Shown piece after piece: positions 17,410-25,603 of a DNA stretch of 64,000 nucleotides. Source of the DNA: an uncultured Eubacteriales bacterium (lineage in GTDB: Bacteria > Bacillota > Clostridia > Oscillospirales > Acutalibacteraceae); the NCBI GenBank assembly GCA_934466515.1, contig CAKSLH010000002.1:62001-126000 (forward strand), in the 5' to 3' direction. The translations under genes were made by a program, and so were the position numbers. The notes under the pieces are model-generated. The model searched no databases. It was not told the DNA's origin and worked only from the letters and a program-made list of their open reading frames with translations. Every line of letters starts with the position of its first letter. Within the stretch, counting starts at the first letter, position 1.

Positions 17410-17817
17410 TTACTCCTTATAAACTCTTACGGTAAATTCCTTTCCGCATTTCGGGCAAACAGTCGTATGCTTGCCCTTGCGCCTCGGGAGCTTTAAGGTG
17501 ACCTTACAATTCGGACATTTCTTATAAATATGAGAGGTGTCCGCTTTTCTTGCCTTTTGCTGTTTTATTTTATCCGAAATAAAGAACAGAATTTTCCTGA
17601 AAGCTCGGTTTTCCGCCGCCCGTGCCTGAATATTTTTTGAAAAAACACGGTAAACGGCATAAATCATAATAGCATAAACGATTAACTGAAGATACCAAAA
17701 TCTTAAAAAGCTGTTTACAATGCTTAAGACAGCGGCACCGGCAACAAGACCGTAAAAAAATGTGTCTGTTCCGTATCTGCCCTGCATGAACTGATATAGC
17801 TTATACCGAAAGCCCAT
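17410..17817 (-). CDS. Small membrane protein with C-terminal zinc ribbon
   Basis: The 135-residue protein has two adjacent hydrophobic spans (about residues 20-57), a basic linker (KQQKARKADTSH), and a C-terminal zinc ribbon with CPNCKVTLKLP and CPKCGKEF. The paired CxxC motifs should bind one zinc ion on the cytoplasmic side. The function is unknown. Similar small proteins are common in clostridia. It is transcribed alone, toward R1 copy A, and is divergent from the YifB gene. Confidence 0.75.
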   Translation of the reverse strand: MGFRYKLYQFMQGRYGTDTFFYGLVAGAAVLSIVNSFLRFWYLQLIVYAIMIYAVYRVFSKNIQARAAENRAFRKILFFISDKIKQQKARKADTSHIYKKCPNCKVTLKLPRRKGKHTTVCPKCGKEFTVRVYKE

Positions 17818-17885
17818 AATTCCCTCCGTATTTTTTATTACATTTAAATTATATCCGCAAATTATTAAGAAAGAATTAAATTAAA

Positions 17886-17914
17886 TTGTATAATTTATTT
17901 TTTTATGTTATAAT
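17886..17914 (+). promoter_or_regulatory. Promoter for the YifB-family gene
   Basis: TTGTAT at 17886-17891 and TATAAT at 17909-17914 have a 17-bp spacer, 26 bp upstream of the start codon. Confidence 0.6.
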
Positions 17915-17940
17915 GCATTTAGTTTAAAAGGGGATAGAGT

Positions 17941-19467
17941 ATGTTTTCAAAGGTTAAAAGTATCGGAATTTTCGGTATAGAATCTTATATGATTGAGGTT
18001 GAAGCGGATATATCGGGCGGTCTGCCTTGCTTTGATATAGTAGGCCTGCCGGACGCGGCGGTTAAGGAATCGCGCGACAGGGTAAGAGCGGCAATTAAAA
18101 ACTGCGGTTTTAAATACCCTACGGGCAGAATAACCGTAAACCTTGCTCCTGCGGATAAGAAAAAAGAGGGCGCTGTTTATGATCTTCCTGTTCTTCTTGC
18201 CATTTTGTCGGCTTCAAAACAGCTTGAAGCAACTCCTGATGACTCGGTTTTTATCGGCGAGGTTTCCTTAAGCGGAGATATCCGCAGGGTAAACGGCGTC
18301 CTTGCAATGGCGATAACCGCAAAGCAGAACGGAATAAAAAATGTTTATGTGCCTTTCGATAATGCGCGCGAAGCGGCGGCGATTGAGGGTATAAATGTTT
18401 TTGCCCTAAAGAATATAAAACAGCTTTTTGAGCACTTGAGCGGAACATGTAAGCTAATTCCAGAAAAATTTGAGGTTTCAACCTCAAAATCGCTTGAGGC
18501 TGCTCTTGATTTTTGCGATGTCAAGGGTCAGGTTGCAGCTAAAAAGGCATTGGAGGTCGCCGCGGCAGGCGGGCATAATATTCTTCTGATAGGTCCTCCC
18601 GGAAGCGGAAAAAGTATGCTAGCTAAAAGGCTTCCGTCAATTCTTCCCGAAATGACCTTTGAAGAGTCAATTGAAACAACGAAAATTCATTCCGTTGCGG
18701 GAATTCTTGATAAGGATCACCCTATTATAACCTGCAGACCGTTCAGAGCCCCTCATCATACGGTATCCTCAGCAGGGCTTATAGGCGGCGGAAGTGTTCC
18801 GAAACCCGGGGAGGTATCTCTTGCGCATAACGGCGTTCTTTTTTTGGACGAGCTTCCCGAATTCAAAAGAGATTCGATGGAAGCGCTGCGCCAGCCTTTG
18901 GAGGACGGCGTGATAACCGTTTCGAGAGTTCTCGCCTCGGTTACATATCCAAGTTCAATAACGCTGGTTGCGGCGATGAATCCATGCCCCTGCGGGTACT
19001 ACGGCCACCCGACTAAGCAGTGCACCTGCTCGCCTAATATGGTCAGAAAATATTTAAACCGCATTTCTGGTCCTATGCTTGACAGGCTTGATTTGCATGT
19101 CGAGGTTCCGCCGGTCGATTATAAATCTCTTGCTAATACCGCAAAGGGAGAAACCTCTGCTCAGATAAGACAAAGGGTCAACCGCGCCCGCCAAATTCAA
19201 AACGAAAGATATAAGGGAACGGGAATTTCCTGCAATGCGAGAATAACTCCGTCCTTATTAAGAGAGGCATGCGTTATGACGGATGAGGCGGCGCAGTATT
19301 TAAGCCGCAGCTTTGATGAATTAGGGCTTTCCGCCCGCGCTTATGACAGAATTCTTAAGGTTGCGAGAACGGTTGCGGACCTTGCGCAGAGCGAAAAAAT
19401 AGAGAAGAAGCATATTTTTTCCGCAATCCGTTTCAGAAGTCTTGACCGCAAATATTGGAGCGACTGA
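17941..19467 (+). CDS. YifB/ComM family Mg-chelatase-like AAA+ ATPase
   Basis: The 508-residue protein has an N-terminal ChlI/Lon-protease-like fold domain (FDIVGLPDAAVKESRDRVRAA), the AAA+ Walker A GPPGSGKS near residue 220, Walker B VLFLDELPEF near residue 297, the zinc-like cluster NPCPCGYYGHPTKQCTCSP near residue 350, and the C-terminal Mg_chelatase_C domain. ComM proteins are hexameric helicases that help branch migration during natural transformation. The YifB role in clostridia is less certain. It has its own promoter and ends just before a tRNA promoter. Confidence 0.93.
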   Translation: MFSKVKSIGIFGIESYMIEVEADISGGLPCFDIVGLPDAAVKESRDRVRAAIKNCGFKYPTGRITVNLAPADKKKEGAVYDLPVLLAILSASKQLEATPDDSVFIGEVSLSGDIRRVNGVLAMAITAKQNGIKNVYVPFDNAREAAAIEGINVFALKNIKQLFEHLSGTCKLIPEKFEVSTSKSLEAALDFCDVKGQVAAKKALEVAAAGGHNILLIGPPGSGKSMLAKRLPSILPEMTFEESIETTKIHSVAGILDKDHPIITCRPFRAPHHTVSSAGLIGGGSVPKPGEVSLAHNGVLFLDELPEFKRDSMEALRQPLEDGVITVSRVLASVTYPSSITLVAAMNPCPCGYYGHPTKQCTCSPNMVRKYLNRISGPMLDRLDLHVEVPPVDYKSLANTAKGETSAQIRQRVNRARQIQNERYKGTGISCNARITPSLLREACVMTDEAAQYLSRSFDELGLSARAYDRILKVARTVADLAQSEKIEKKHIFSAIRFRSLDRKYWSD

Positions 19468-19475
19468 TTTTATTC

Positions 19476-19504
19476 TTGACAATCGGTAAAAAAAGTATTA
19501 AAAT
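19476..19504 (+). promoter_or_regulatory. Promoter for the tRNA-Ala pair
   Basis: TTGACA at 19476-19481 and TAAAAT at 19499-19504 are separated by 17 bp, about 44 bp before the first tRNA. Confidence 0.75.
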
Positions 19505-19511
19505 ATGAAAA

Positions 19512-19538
19512 TGTGACAGGCTTAAAAACCTGTCACAA
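19512..19538 (+). repeat. Short hairpin sharing the R3 end sequence
   Basis: TGTGACAGG and CCTGTCACA form a perfect 9-bp stem in the leader of the tRNA transcript. The same 9 bases lie inside both ends of the R3 element at 19765-20040. No T-run follows, so it is not a normal terminator in this direction. Confidence 0.5.
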
Positions 19539-19547
19539 AAATAAAAC

Positions 19548-19623
19548 GGGGGCGTAGCTCAGCTGGGAGAGCGTACGGTTCGCATCCGTAAGGTCGAGAG
19601 TTCAATCCTCTTCGTCTCCACCA
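19548..19623 (+). tRNA. tRNA-Ala (anticodon CGC)
   Basis: A complete cloverleaf: acceptor GGGGGCG/CGTCTCC with the G3-U70 pair that marks alanine tRNAs, anticodon stem TACGG/CCGTA with loop TTCGCAT, T-arm GAGAG-TTCAATC-CTCTT and an encoded CCA. The anticodon CGC reads GCG. Confidence 0.93.
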
Positions 19624-19636
19624 CATTTTTATTTTC

Positions 19637-19712
19637 GGGGCATTAGCTCAGCTGGGAGAGCGCTACACTGGCAGTGTAGAGGTCACCGGTTCGATCCCGG
19701 TATGCTCCACCA
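19637..19712 (+). tRNA. tRNA-Ala (anticodon GGC)
   Basis: A complete cloverleaf: acceptor GGGGCAT/ATGCTCC with G3-U70, anticodon stem CTACA/TGTAG with loop CTGGCAG, T-arm ACCGG-TTCGATC-CCGGT and an encoded CCA. The anticodon GGC reads GCC and GCU. Confidence 0.95.
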
Positions 19713-19747
19713 AAAAATCCTCATTCTTCAGAATGAGGATTTTTTTT
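19713..19747 (+). terminator. Terminator of the tRNA-Ala transcript
   Basis: AATCCTCATTC pairs with GAATGAGGATT across TTCA and is followed by a run of T. It starts directly after the CCA end. Confidence 0.9.
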
Positions 19748-19764
19748 ACTTATTATCGCTTGCC

Positions 19765-20040
19765 TAGTGTGACAGGACTCAAACCTGCCACGGTTTCGCT
19801 CGCCGCCTTTTAGATTGCGGCTTTGCGTGTGATTTTGCAAGGCGCCAGCCTTGCTGCAAATTTCTCGCTTCGCTGAATAAAATTAAAGCGGCAGAAACTT
19901 TTAACCTATCGAAACTAAAAATTTTGTTATAAGACGAAGCCGATAAAACGCAGGAATACTGCCGTATTTCAAGTTTTGAGGCAATGTATTATGCAAATTT
20001 TTGTTTCGTAGGCGTGACAGGTTCGAGTCCTGTCACACTA
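19765..20040. mobile_element. R3, a MITE-like element with tRNA-T-arm-like inverted ends
   Basis: Inverted repeats of 28 bp at 19765-19792 and 20013-20040 (two mismatches) enclose about 220 bp with no convincing gene. The outermost TA at each end could be a TA target duplication. The right arm contains ACAGG-TTCGAGT-CCTGT, which is a perfect tRNA T-arm, followed by seven bases that could be an acceptor strand. No matching D-arm or anticodon arm is present. The end of the GNAT gene runs into the element. The internal part is low in coding signal. Confidence 0.65.
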
Positions 20041-20648
20041 AACTTTAATTTTTCTTTTTTTGGAAATTGCGCTTCAAACCTTTTAAAGCCTTCAGGGTCT
20101 TTTTCGCATACAAAATAGCCCTCTGGATCCTTATATATTCCCGAAATCCCGTTTAAAAATCCATCTTTCAGTTCTTTTATAAGAAAATAGTCGGCGTCGG
20201 GATCGTCCGCATAATGAACGCCCTTTGTCTTTGCAGGCACAAAGCCTGATTTTCCGTAAAAATCAATATTGCCTGTTATTGCAAGCGCCCCTGCGCCCAA
20301 TTCCTTGGCTTTTTCCATAGAATAGTCAAGCAGGCGCTTTCCGTAGCCCTGCCGTTTGAATTCAGGAGCAATGCCGATAGGGCCGAAGGTCATTATGGGA
20401 AGAATTGTTCCGTCATCGCATTCGATATGCGAGCGGACATATATTACCTGTCCGATAAGCTTTCCGTCAAGCTCCATTACAAAGTCAAGCTCAGGGACAA
20501 AGACTGGGTCGTTGCGGTAGCAGTGAAGCACATAATGCTCATAGCACCCCGAACGGTAAACATTCCAAAATGATTCTCTTGTAAGATTTTCTGTATTTTT
20601 GTAGTCTGCCTCATTTTCAAGGCGGATAATTATATTGTCTTTTGACAT
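19989..20648 (-). CDS. GNAT family N-acetyltransferase with an altered C-terminus
   Basis: The 219-residue protein has a GNAT fold: LIGQVIYVRS (beta strand), the acetyl-CoA-binding segment GIAPEFKRQGYGKRLLDYSM near residue 92, and a C-terminal part rich in Asp and Phe. Such enzymes acetylate amines or small molecules. The last ~16 residues (from SVTGLEPVTPT) are encoded by the right end of R3, so the native stop codon has been replaced by the element. The fold itself lies upstream and should be intact. It is probably co-transcribed with the upstream TetR gene, 24 bp away. Confidence 0.85.
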   Translation of the reverse strand: MSKDNIIIRLENEADYKNTENLTRESFWNVYRSGCYEHYVLHCYRNDPVFVPELDFVMELDGKLIGQVIYVRSHIECDDGTILPIMTFGPIGIAPEFKRQGYGKRLLDYSMEKAKELGAGALAITGNIDFYGKSGFVPAKTKGVHYADDPDADYFLIKELKDGFLNGISGIYKDPEGYFVCEKDPEGFKRFEAQFPKKEKLKFSVTGLEPVTPTKQKFA

Positions 20649-20672
20649 TGAGTTTTTCTCCTTTGTTATAAA

Positions 20673-21314
20673 TTATAATTCATGCTTTGAAATAAAACTT
20701 TCGATATGCGCTTTCAGCATTGATGCCGCGCTTTCCTTTCGCTCTGCGCCGTCATAAAAGCTGTAGAGCAAAAACATCGGTCCGTAAAATTCAAGCGCAA
20801 GCTGCATGGCGCTTTCGTCACTGTCTGTATATTTTCTGAAAACCGCCGCCAGATATTCGGCAGGCCCCGTTGCAATATAGTCATAATAAAGCTTGGCGAG
20901 CTTTTTATCCCTGTATTGCTCTAGCGTAAGCATTTTTCTGAAATTTGAGGGGAGAGCCTCTTTTGTCCAGTAATCAAACTGAGCTAAAGAATAATCCTTT
21001 ATGCTTTCTGTTTCTGTTTTCTTATATTCTTCCGAATTTCCGTCAGGCAAAGAAACAGGCATTTCATATTCTTCGGCGCGGTTATAATCGCTTGCACACA
21101 TCTTGTCAACAATGCTGTCAAGTATTTCCTGCTTACTGACAAAATGCTTGTATAACGCCGCTTTTGTAACGCCTAATTTGCTTGAAATATCGCTCATTGA
21201 GGTTCCGGAATACCCGTTTTGCGCAAATAGTTCCAGCGCCGACTCCAATATCCGCTCCTTTGTTTCTCTTGCCGTAAATACCACTCCCAAAAATAAAAGT
21301 AACCGAACGGTCAC
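20673..21314 (-). CDS. TetR family transcriptional repressor
   Basis: The protein has a classic TetR helix-turn-helix at about residues 16-60 (ETKERILESALELFAQNGY, TSMSDISSKLGVTKAALYKHF). The C-terminal helical half would bind a ligand. The GTG at 21314 sits almost exactly at the expected transcription start of the promoter at 21320-21348, so either the message is leaderless or translation starts lower down, for example at the GTG at 21284. Neither has a good ribosome-binding site. It overlaps its own operator region and likely represses itself and the GNAT gene 24 bp downstream. Confidence 0.88.
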   Translation of the reverse strand: MTVRLLLFLGVVFTARETKERILESALELFAQNGYSGTSMSDISSKLGVTKAALYKHFVSKQEILDSIVDKMCASDYNRAEEYEMPVSLPDGNSEEYKKTETESIKDYSLAQFDYWTKEALPSNFRKMLTLEQYRDKKLAKLYYDYIATGPAEYLAAVFRKYTDSDESAMQLALEFYGPMFLLYSFYDGAERKESAASMLKAHIESFISKHEL

Positions 21315-21343
21315 TTACTATTATAGTTACCGTTAGGTTACTT
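21298..21343 (-). promoter_or_regulatory. Double TetR-type operator over the promoter
   Basis: Two 19-bp arms at 21298-21316 and 21325-21343 are inverted copies of each other with two mismatches. Each arm contains its own near-palindrome (ACCGAACGGT and ACCGTTAGGT). They flank and cover the -10 box, which suits autorepression by the adjacent TetR protein. Confidence 0.75.
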
Positions 21344-21348
21344 GTCAA
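21320..21348 (-). promoter_or_regulatory. Consensus promoter of the TetR-GNAT operon
   Basis: Reading the minus strand, TTGACA (21343-21348) and TATAAT (21320-21325) are separated by exactly 17 bp. Both hexamers are perfect consensus. Confidence 0.85.
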
Positions 21349-21501
21349 GAGTTTTTTTAGTTTTTTTGAACTTGCAGGTTAAAAAGAAGATTGAACTATT
21401 GGCACAGAGTTTCGGAACAATCCGATACAGGGCATGCGCTAACAGACTGTGGAGTACGTAAATGCTTTTTAGGGAATAGTGAAGAGTTAAGACTGAATAA
21501 G

Positions 21502-21533
21502 TAAAGCCCCAAAGGCTTTTGCCTTCAGGGCTT
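21502..21533 (-). terminator. Terminator of the tRNA-Thr/tRNA-Tyr transcript
   Basis: On the minus strand AAAGCCC pairs with GGGCTTT, with an inner AAGGC/GCCTT stem, right after the CCA of tRNA-Tyr. The stretch from about 21350 to 21500 holds no gene that I can see. Confidence 0.7.
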
Positions 21534-21619
21534 TGGTGGGAGAGGATGGATTCGAACCATCGAAGCGTAAAAGCAGCAGATTTACAGTCTGTCCCCTTTG
21601 GCCACTCGGGAACTCTCCC
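21534..21619 (-). tRNA. tRNA-Tyr (anticodon GTA)
   Basis: An 86-nt class II tRNA with acceptor GGGAGAG/CTCTCCC, anticodon loop CTGTAAA, a long variable arm, T-arm GATGG-TTCGAAT-CCATC and an encoded CCA. Confidence 0.95.
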
Positions 21620-21644
21620 ATATTTAATTCTTGTGAAAATTCAG

Positions 21645-21720
21645 TGGAGCTGGTGGACGGACTTGAACCCCCGACCTGCTGATTACAAATCAGCTGCTCT
21701 ACCAACTGAGCTACACCAGC
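21645..21720 (-). tRNA. tRNA-Thr (anticodon TGT)
   Basis: A 76-nt cloverleaf with acceptor GCTGGTG/CACCAGC-type pairing, anticodon stem GCTGA/TCAGC around loop TTTGTAA, and an encoded CCA. It is 25 bp upstream of tRNA-Tyr in the same transcript. Confidence 0.95.
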
Positions 21721-21739
21721 AAATTTTCAGCGCCCAATA

Positions 21740-21768
21740 AATATACCATATTCAGAGGACAAAGTCAA
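21740..21768 (-). promoter_or_regulatory. Promoter of the tRNA-Thr/tRNA-Tyr transcript
   Basis: On the minus strand TTGACT (21763-21768) and TATATT (21740-21745) are separated by 17 bp, 20 bp upstream of tRNA-Thr. Confidence 0.75.
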
Positions 21769-21797
21769 GAAAAAAATTGAATTTTTATATCTTTTTT

Positions 21798-21842
21798 TAA
21801 AAAACACGGAAAGCCGATAAAAACTCTCCGTGTTTTTTAAAA
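21798..21842 (-). terminator. Terminator after the SbcC-like gene
   Basis: AAAAAACACGGA and TCCGTGTTTTTT pair across a 16-base loop, directly past the stop codon on the minus strand, and the descending arm ends in a T-run. Confidence 0.8.
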
Positions 21843-21843
21843 A

Positions 21844-24168
21844 TCAAGTTAAGCATTTTACGGGAATGCCCTCTATTTCTGCCGCGGCGCAAATACTGCT
21901 GTGGCAGGTGAAAAACAGCACCTGAGAGCTTTCGGAATAGCTTTTAAGAGCTTTAATAGCATTTTTTGCGCGCGTATCGTCATATTGAGACAATGCGTCG
22001 TCTAAAAATACAGGCAAGGGACCGTCCGAGCTTACAAGCTGCGCTAATGCAAGCCTCATGCTGAGATAAATCTGGTCGCAGGTGCCGCGGCTGAAATAAT
22101 CCGCTTCCTTCATTCCGAATACCTCGCCCTCGGCGGTCGGCTCAAGGGTTTTTGCAATATTGACGGTTTTATATTTTCCGTCCGTTAAAAGCGAAAGAAT
22201 TTCTGCGGTTTTCTTTTCAAGACCGCTTCCGTAGCTCTGCCTTAAATCCGCCGAGCATTCAAGAATAATGCTTGAGGCAACAGCTGACGCATTATAAAAA
22301 TCATAGGCACTTTTGATTTTCTGCTTTAAGAGATCTGTTTCCTTTCTTATGTTTTCGGGCTCTCTGATATCCTTGAATTCCGATTCGATTTCGCTTTTGA
22401 GCGCGCTGTAATCGGAGTTTAAATCAATAATTTGCTTTTGCTGCTGCTTTTGACGGACTCTTAAAGCCTCGGTGTCCTCGGTGTTTTCGCTGACATTTAA
22501 TTCTAAAAGCCTTCTTTTAGCTTCCTCAGCGGAAATATTTCCTATCTCCTCGCAAAAAAGAGCAGTCTTGGCCGAAAGCTCGGAAATCTTCGATAAGGTT
22601 CTTTTAAGATATTCTTTGGCGCTTGAATTTTCGCCAAAGGGAATGTTATCCTCAAAGCTTAAAAGCTCTTTTTTGTCTTTATACAGCTTATTTGCTTCTG
22701 CTTCGAAATTTTCTAAAGCTGAGCTGTAAGCTTTTTCTTTCATCGCTTTAAGAGCGGCTTTATCGGAATTGTTCTGAGAAAGAGCAAAGATTTCTTCGTT
22801 TATTCGGGATATGTTTTCGGATAAATCCGTTCTTTTAATTCTTAAATCTGCGAGTCTTTGTTCGCTAAGCTTAATCCCTTCTTCAATTTCTTTTCTTTTA
22901 GAGCTTGCTTTATGATTGAGTATTGCAAAAACTGTAAAAGAAACCGCGCTTAAAGCGTATAAAACCGCGCCGTACAGCGGTTTAGAAATCACAAACAACA
23001 TACTTGCTGTTATAAAAAATAATATTGATAATATCATAAAAACGATACCGTTTTTGTTATTTTTTACAGCTTGATTTCCGCTTGATTCGTTAAGCTTTTT
23101 GTTAAGCTCTCTGTATTCCTCGTCAATTTCGTTTCTGTGCTCGGTCAGTCTATGCTGTTCTTTTTTTAGTTCTGATAAATTTTCATTTGAGCTTTCGTCC
23201 GCTTTAGGAATTGATGATAATTCCGCCTCGGCTTTTTCAAGATCGCTTTTTGCACGCTCAAATAATTTTTGCTGCATATTAAGCCTGTTTTGAAGATCGC
23301 TTAATTTTGTTAAAACCGAGGAGTCAAGCAGGACACCGTTTTTTAAAGCGGTTTTCTCTTTTAATGCTTCAAGCTCTGTTTCGGCATTTAAAAATCTGCG
23401 GATTTTTTCAGCCTCTTCAATTTTTTTGGCGTTGTCAAGAAGAGAGTTGGTAATTTCAAGCTCCGATTTTAATTTCTTGATTTTTAAGCTCAAATCCGAA
23501 AGCTTATTTTCTTTGATTTCGCGCTCGCTTATTCTTTGAACGCTTCGGTCATATTCCCGTGTCAGCTCTGACAGCTTTGCCTCGTTTTCTCTGATACTTC
23601 CGCCCTTATTGTTTTTTGAAATAAGCTTATAAGAGGTTTTCGAAATGTTTTCTAAAACAGCTTTGCAGGAATTCTCCTCATCGCCCGTAGTTAAAAGATT
23701 TGAAAGCTTGGTTCCGATTTCGTCCTCTGCCGAGGCGTCATGTAAAAAGACGCTTGAATCCGTAAAAAGGCTTCTTTCAAAAGCCTGCTCGCTAAGCCCG
23801 AAAAATCTTCTTCCTACATCCTTGTCCGAGCCTAAATTTTCGCCCGTATCACGGTTTATAAGCGTTATTTTATCCGAGCTTTCGGTTTTTCCGAAAACTC
23901 TTTCAAGCTGATATCTTCTGCCCTCATGCTCAAAATCTATTCTTCCCGCAGGCTTGTCTCCGCTCCACGGAATATATTTTTTTCTTGCGGAAAGCTGTTT
24001 TTGCTGACGGGAAGAGGAACCGTAAAACATCATTTTTATAAATGACATTACGGTGGTTTTCCCGTTTTCGTTTTCGCCGAAAATAACATTCATTCCGCCG
24101 TTTAACTCAAGCGTGAAATCCTTAAGCTTTCCGAAAGCGCTTATGTATATTTTATTTATCCTCATCAA
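21844..24168 (-). CDS. SbcC/Rad50/YhaN-like coiled-coil ATPase
   Basis: The 774-residue protein has an N-terminal ATPase half with Walker A (GENENGKTT) near residue 33, long coiled coils on both sides of two closely spaced hydrophobic stretches (about residues 380-420, GIVFMILSILFFITASMLFV), and a C-terminal half with the signature SRGTCDQIYLSMRLAL and Walker B PVFLDDALSQYD. SMC-like ATPases of this type work with a nuclease on DNA ends. The apparent membrane hairpin in the middle, where Rad50 has its zinc hook, resembles YhaN more than classic SbcC. Its start overlaps the upstream phosphoesterase gene by 17 bp, so they form a complex-encoding operon. Confidence 0.88.
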   Translation of the reverse strand: MMRINKIYISAFGKLKDFTLELNGGMNVIFGENENGKTTVMSFIKMMFYGSSSRQQKQLSARKKYIPWSGDKPAGRIDFEHEGRRYQLERVFGKTESSDKITLINRDTGENLGSDKDVGRRFFGLSEQAFERSLFTDSSVFLHDASAEDEIGTKLSNLLTTGDEENSCKAVLENISKTSYKLISKNNKGGSIRENEAKLSELTREYDRSVQRISEREIKENKLSDLSLKIKKLKSELEITNSLLDNAKKIEEAEKIRRFLNAETELEALKEKTALKNGVLLDSSVLTKLSDLQNRLNMQQKLFERAKSDLEKAEAELSSIPKADESSNENLSELKKEQHRLTEHRNEIDEEYRELNKKLNESSGNQAVKNNKNGIVFMILSILFFITASMLFVISKPLYGAVLYALSAVSFTVFAILNHKASSKRKEIEEGIKLSEQRLADLRIKRTDLSENISRINEEIFALSQNNSDKAALKAMKEKAYSSALENFEAEANKLYKDKKELLSFEDNIPFGENSSAKEYLKRTLSKISELSAKTALFCEEIGNISAEEAKRRLLELNVSENTEDTEALRVRQKQQQKQIIDLNSDYSALKSEIESEFKDIREPENIRKETDLLKQKIKSAYDFYNASAVASSIILECSADLRQSYGSGLEKKTAEILSLLTDGKYKTVNIAKTLEPTAEGEVFGMKEADYFSRGTCDQIYLSMRLALAQLVSSDGPLPVFLDDALSQYDDTRAKNAIKALKSYSESSQVLFFTCHSSICAAAEIEGIPVKCLT

Positions 24169-25285
24169 AGCTCACCTCGCCGTCAAACGCCGCAAGACCG
24201 ATATTTAAAGCCGCCTGTAAGCTTTCCTTTTCGCAGTCTTCGGAATTTTCTATTTTTTCAAGCATTTTTTTGACAAAAAGACCCTTTAAGGTGTTCTCAA
24301 TGCTAAGCGCTTTTAAATCGAGCGATACACAAGAATTGTCGGTAACCTTGCAGAAATATAATTTTTCACTAAGCCTTACCGAGATTTCTTCACTCTTAAG
24401 CTTCTTGCCCTCTTCATAAGAGCCCTTAAGGATTATTTTATAAAGATTATCGCTGAAATTATCGTATTTTTCCGCCAAATCCGTAAGTATTTTTTCACAG
24501 ACCTCTTTCTCGTCTCTTAAATCTGTAATATCAACCTCTTCGGTTAAATAAAGTCTTTTAGAGGTTCTGATAAATTTAAGCTCGCAGAAGCTTTTTCCGA
24601 TTTCGCCTATATAAACGCCCTTTTCGCCTGTTTCGTCAAATCCGTGCCCCTCCATACAGCCGCTGTAGGCGAAATAAGTGCCGTTTATATTTCTTATCTC
24701 GCTTCTTTTATGAATGTGGCCGAGAGCGATATAATCCATTTTCGAGCTTTCGATAAATTCTCTTTTTATGCAGTTGTAATTGCCGGACATTTCGCCGTCA
24801 AGCTCTCCGTGAACACAAAGAATATTTATATAATCTTCGTCTGCGGTAAGCGAAAACCTGTCCTCGCCTGAGCAAAAAACCTCAGAAAAGGATTTTCCGT
24901 AAATTTTTACATTTAAGTCCTCAAAGGTTAAAACATAATCATTTGTCGGAAAAACATAAAGATTTTCAGGCAGCTTAGAAATTACAGAAAACGGAGAAAG
25001 GCAGTTTAACGGGTCATGATTTCCTGCGGCATAAATAAAACGGATATCTTTAGCTTCGTTTATGCAGTCTAAAATCCCGTTTATAAACTCTTTTTCGATA
25101 TTGTTTGAATCAAGCAGGTCGCCTGCCATCAAAAAAAGCCGAACGCCCCTTTTCTTTGCTTCATTAACGGCTTTTTCAAAAGTTAGAAGAGTCTCAAATC
25201 GCCTTTCCTTGCTTTTGGCTCCGAGAAAGCTTTCCTCGGCTCCGATATGCAGATCCGCTGAGTGTAAAATTTTAACGGTTTTCAT
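24152..25285 (-). CDS. SbcD/Mre11/YhaO-like metallophosphoesterase (nuclease subunit)
   Basis: The 377-residue protein opens with the calcineurin-type motifs of Mre11/SbcD: HSADLHIGA near residue 8, LMAGDLLDSNN near residue 53, AAGNHDPLN near residue 90, VHGELDG near residue 155 and ALGHIHKRSE near residue 185. These residues hold two manganese ions for DNA-end cleavage. It is translated together with the SbcC-like ATPase downstream. The pair should process DNA ends or hairpins in repair. The gene is the first of the two on the minus strand. Confidence 0.92.
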   Translation of the reverse strand: MKTVKILHSADLHIGAEESFLGAKSKERRFETLLTFEKAVNEAKKRGVRLFLMAGDLLDSNNIEKEFINGILDCINEAKDIRFIYAAGNHDPLNCLSPFSVISKLPENLYVFPTNDYVLTFEDLNVKIYGKSFSEVFCSGEDRFSLTADEDYINILCVHGELDGEMSGNYNCIKREFIESSKMDYIALGHIHKRSEIRNINGTYFAYSGCMEGHGFDETGEKGVYIGEIGKSFCELKFIRTSKRLYLTEEVDITDLRDEKEVCEKILTDLAEKYDNFSDNLYKIILKGSYEEGKKLKSEEISVRLSEKLYFCKVTDNSCVSLDLKALSIENTLKGLFVKKMLEKIENSEDCEKESLQAALNIGLAAFDGEVSFDEDK

Positions 25286-25354
25286 AAAACAGTCCTTTAA
25301 GAATTTTTATAAATTTATTTTAACATTACTTTGTCATTTATTCAAGTATTGCTA

Positions 25355-25383
25355 TTGCATATTAAGAAAATATAATATATAAT
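25355..25383 (+). promoter_or_regulatory. Promoter for the DUF951-prfA block
   Basis: TTGCAT at 25355-25360 and TATAAT at 25378-25383 have a 17-bp spacer. The gene start is 31 bp downstream. Confidence 0.65.
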
Positions 25384-25413
25384 TATAAAATAATAAGATT
25401 TCGGAGGTCGGAA

Positions 25414-25590
25414 ATGGATATAGATGTCGGCACAAAGGTAATTATGAAAAAAAAGCACCCTTGCGGCAGTGAAATTTTCACCGTCACCCGAATAGGAATG
25501 GATTTTAAGCTTAAATGCGAAGGCTGTTCAAGAGAAATCATGATGCCGCGCAAGAAAGCCGAAAAGGGAATTAAAAAAATTTTAGATTAA
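25414..25590 (+). CDS. DUF951 family small zinc-binding-like protein
   Basis: A 58-residue protein begins [18 protein letters not shown], with a central CGSEIF and a second CEGCS, and a basic end ([13 protein letters not shown]). This matches DUF951, a short domain found throughout Firmicutes with conserved cysteines and no known role. The ATG follows a strong GGAGGT site. It sits 13 bp before prfA and is probably co-transcribed with it. Confidence 0.9.
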   Translation: MDIDVGTKVIMKKKHPCGSEIFTVTRIGMDFKLKCEGCSREIMMPRKKAEKGIKKILD

Positions 25591-25603
25591 AGGACTTTGT
25601 TTT

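Noticed and set aside
21487..21740. Reading frames running through the tRNA-Tyr/tRNA-Thr genes on both strands
   Set aside because: They coincide with tRNA genes and have no ribosome-binding site.
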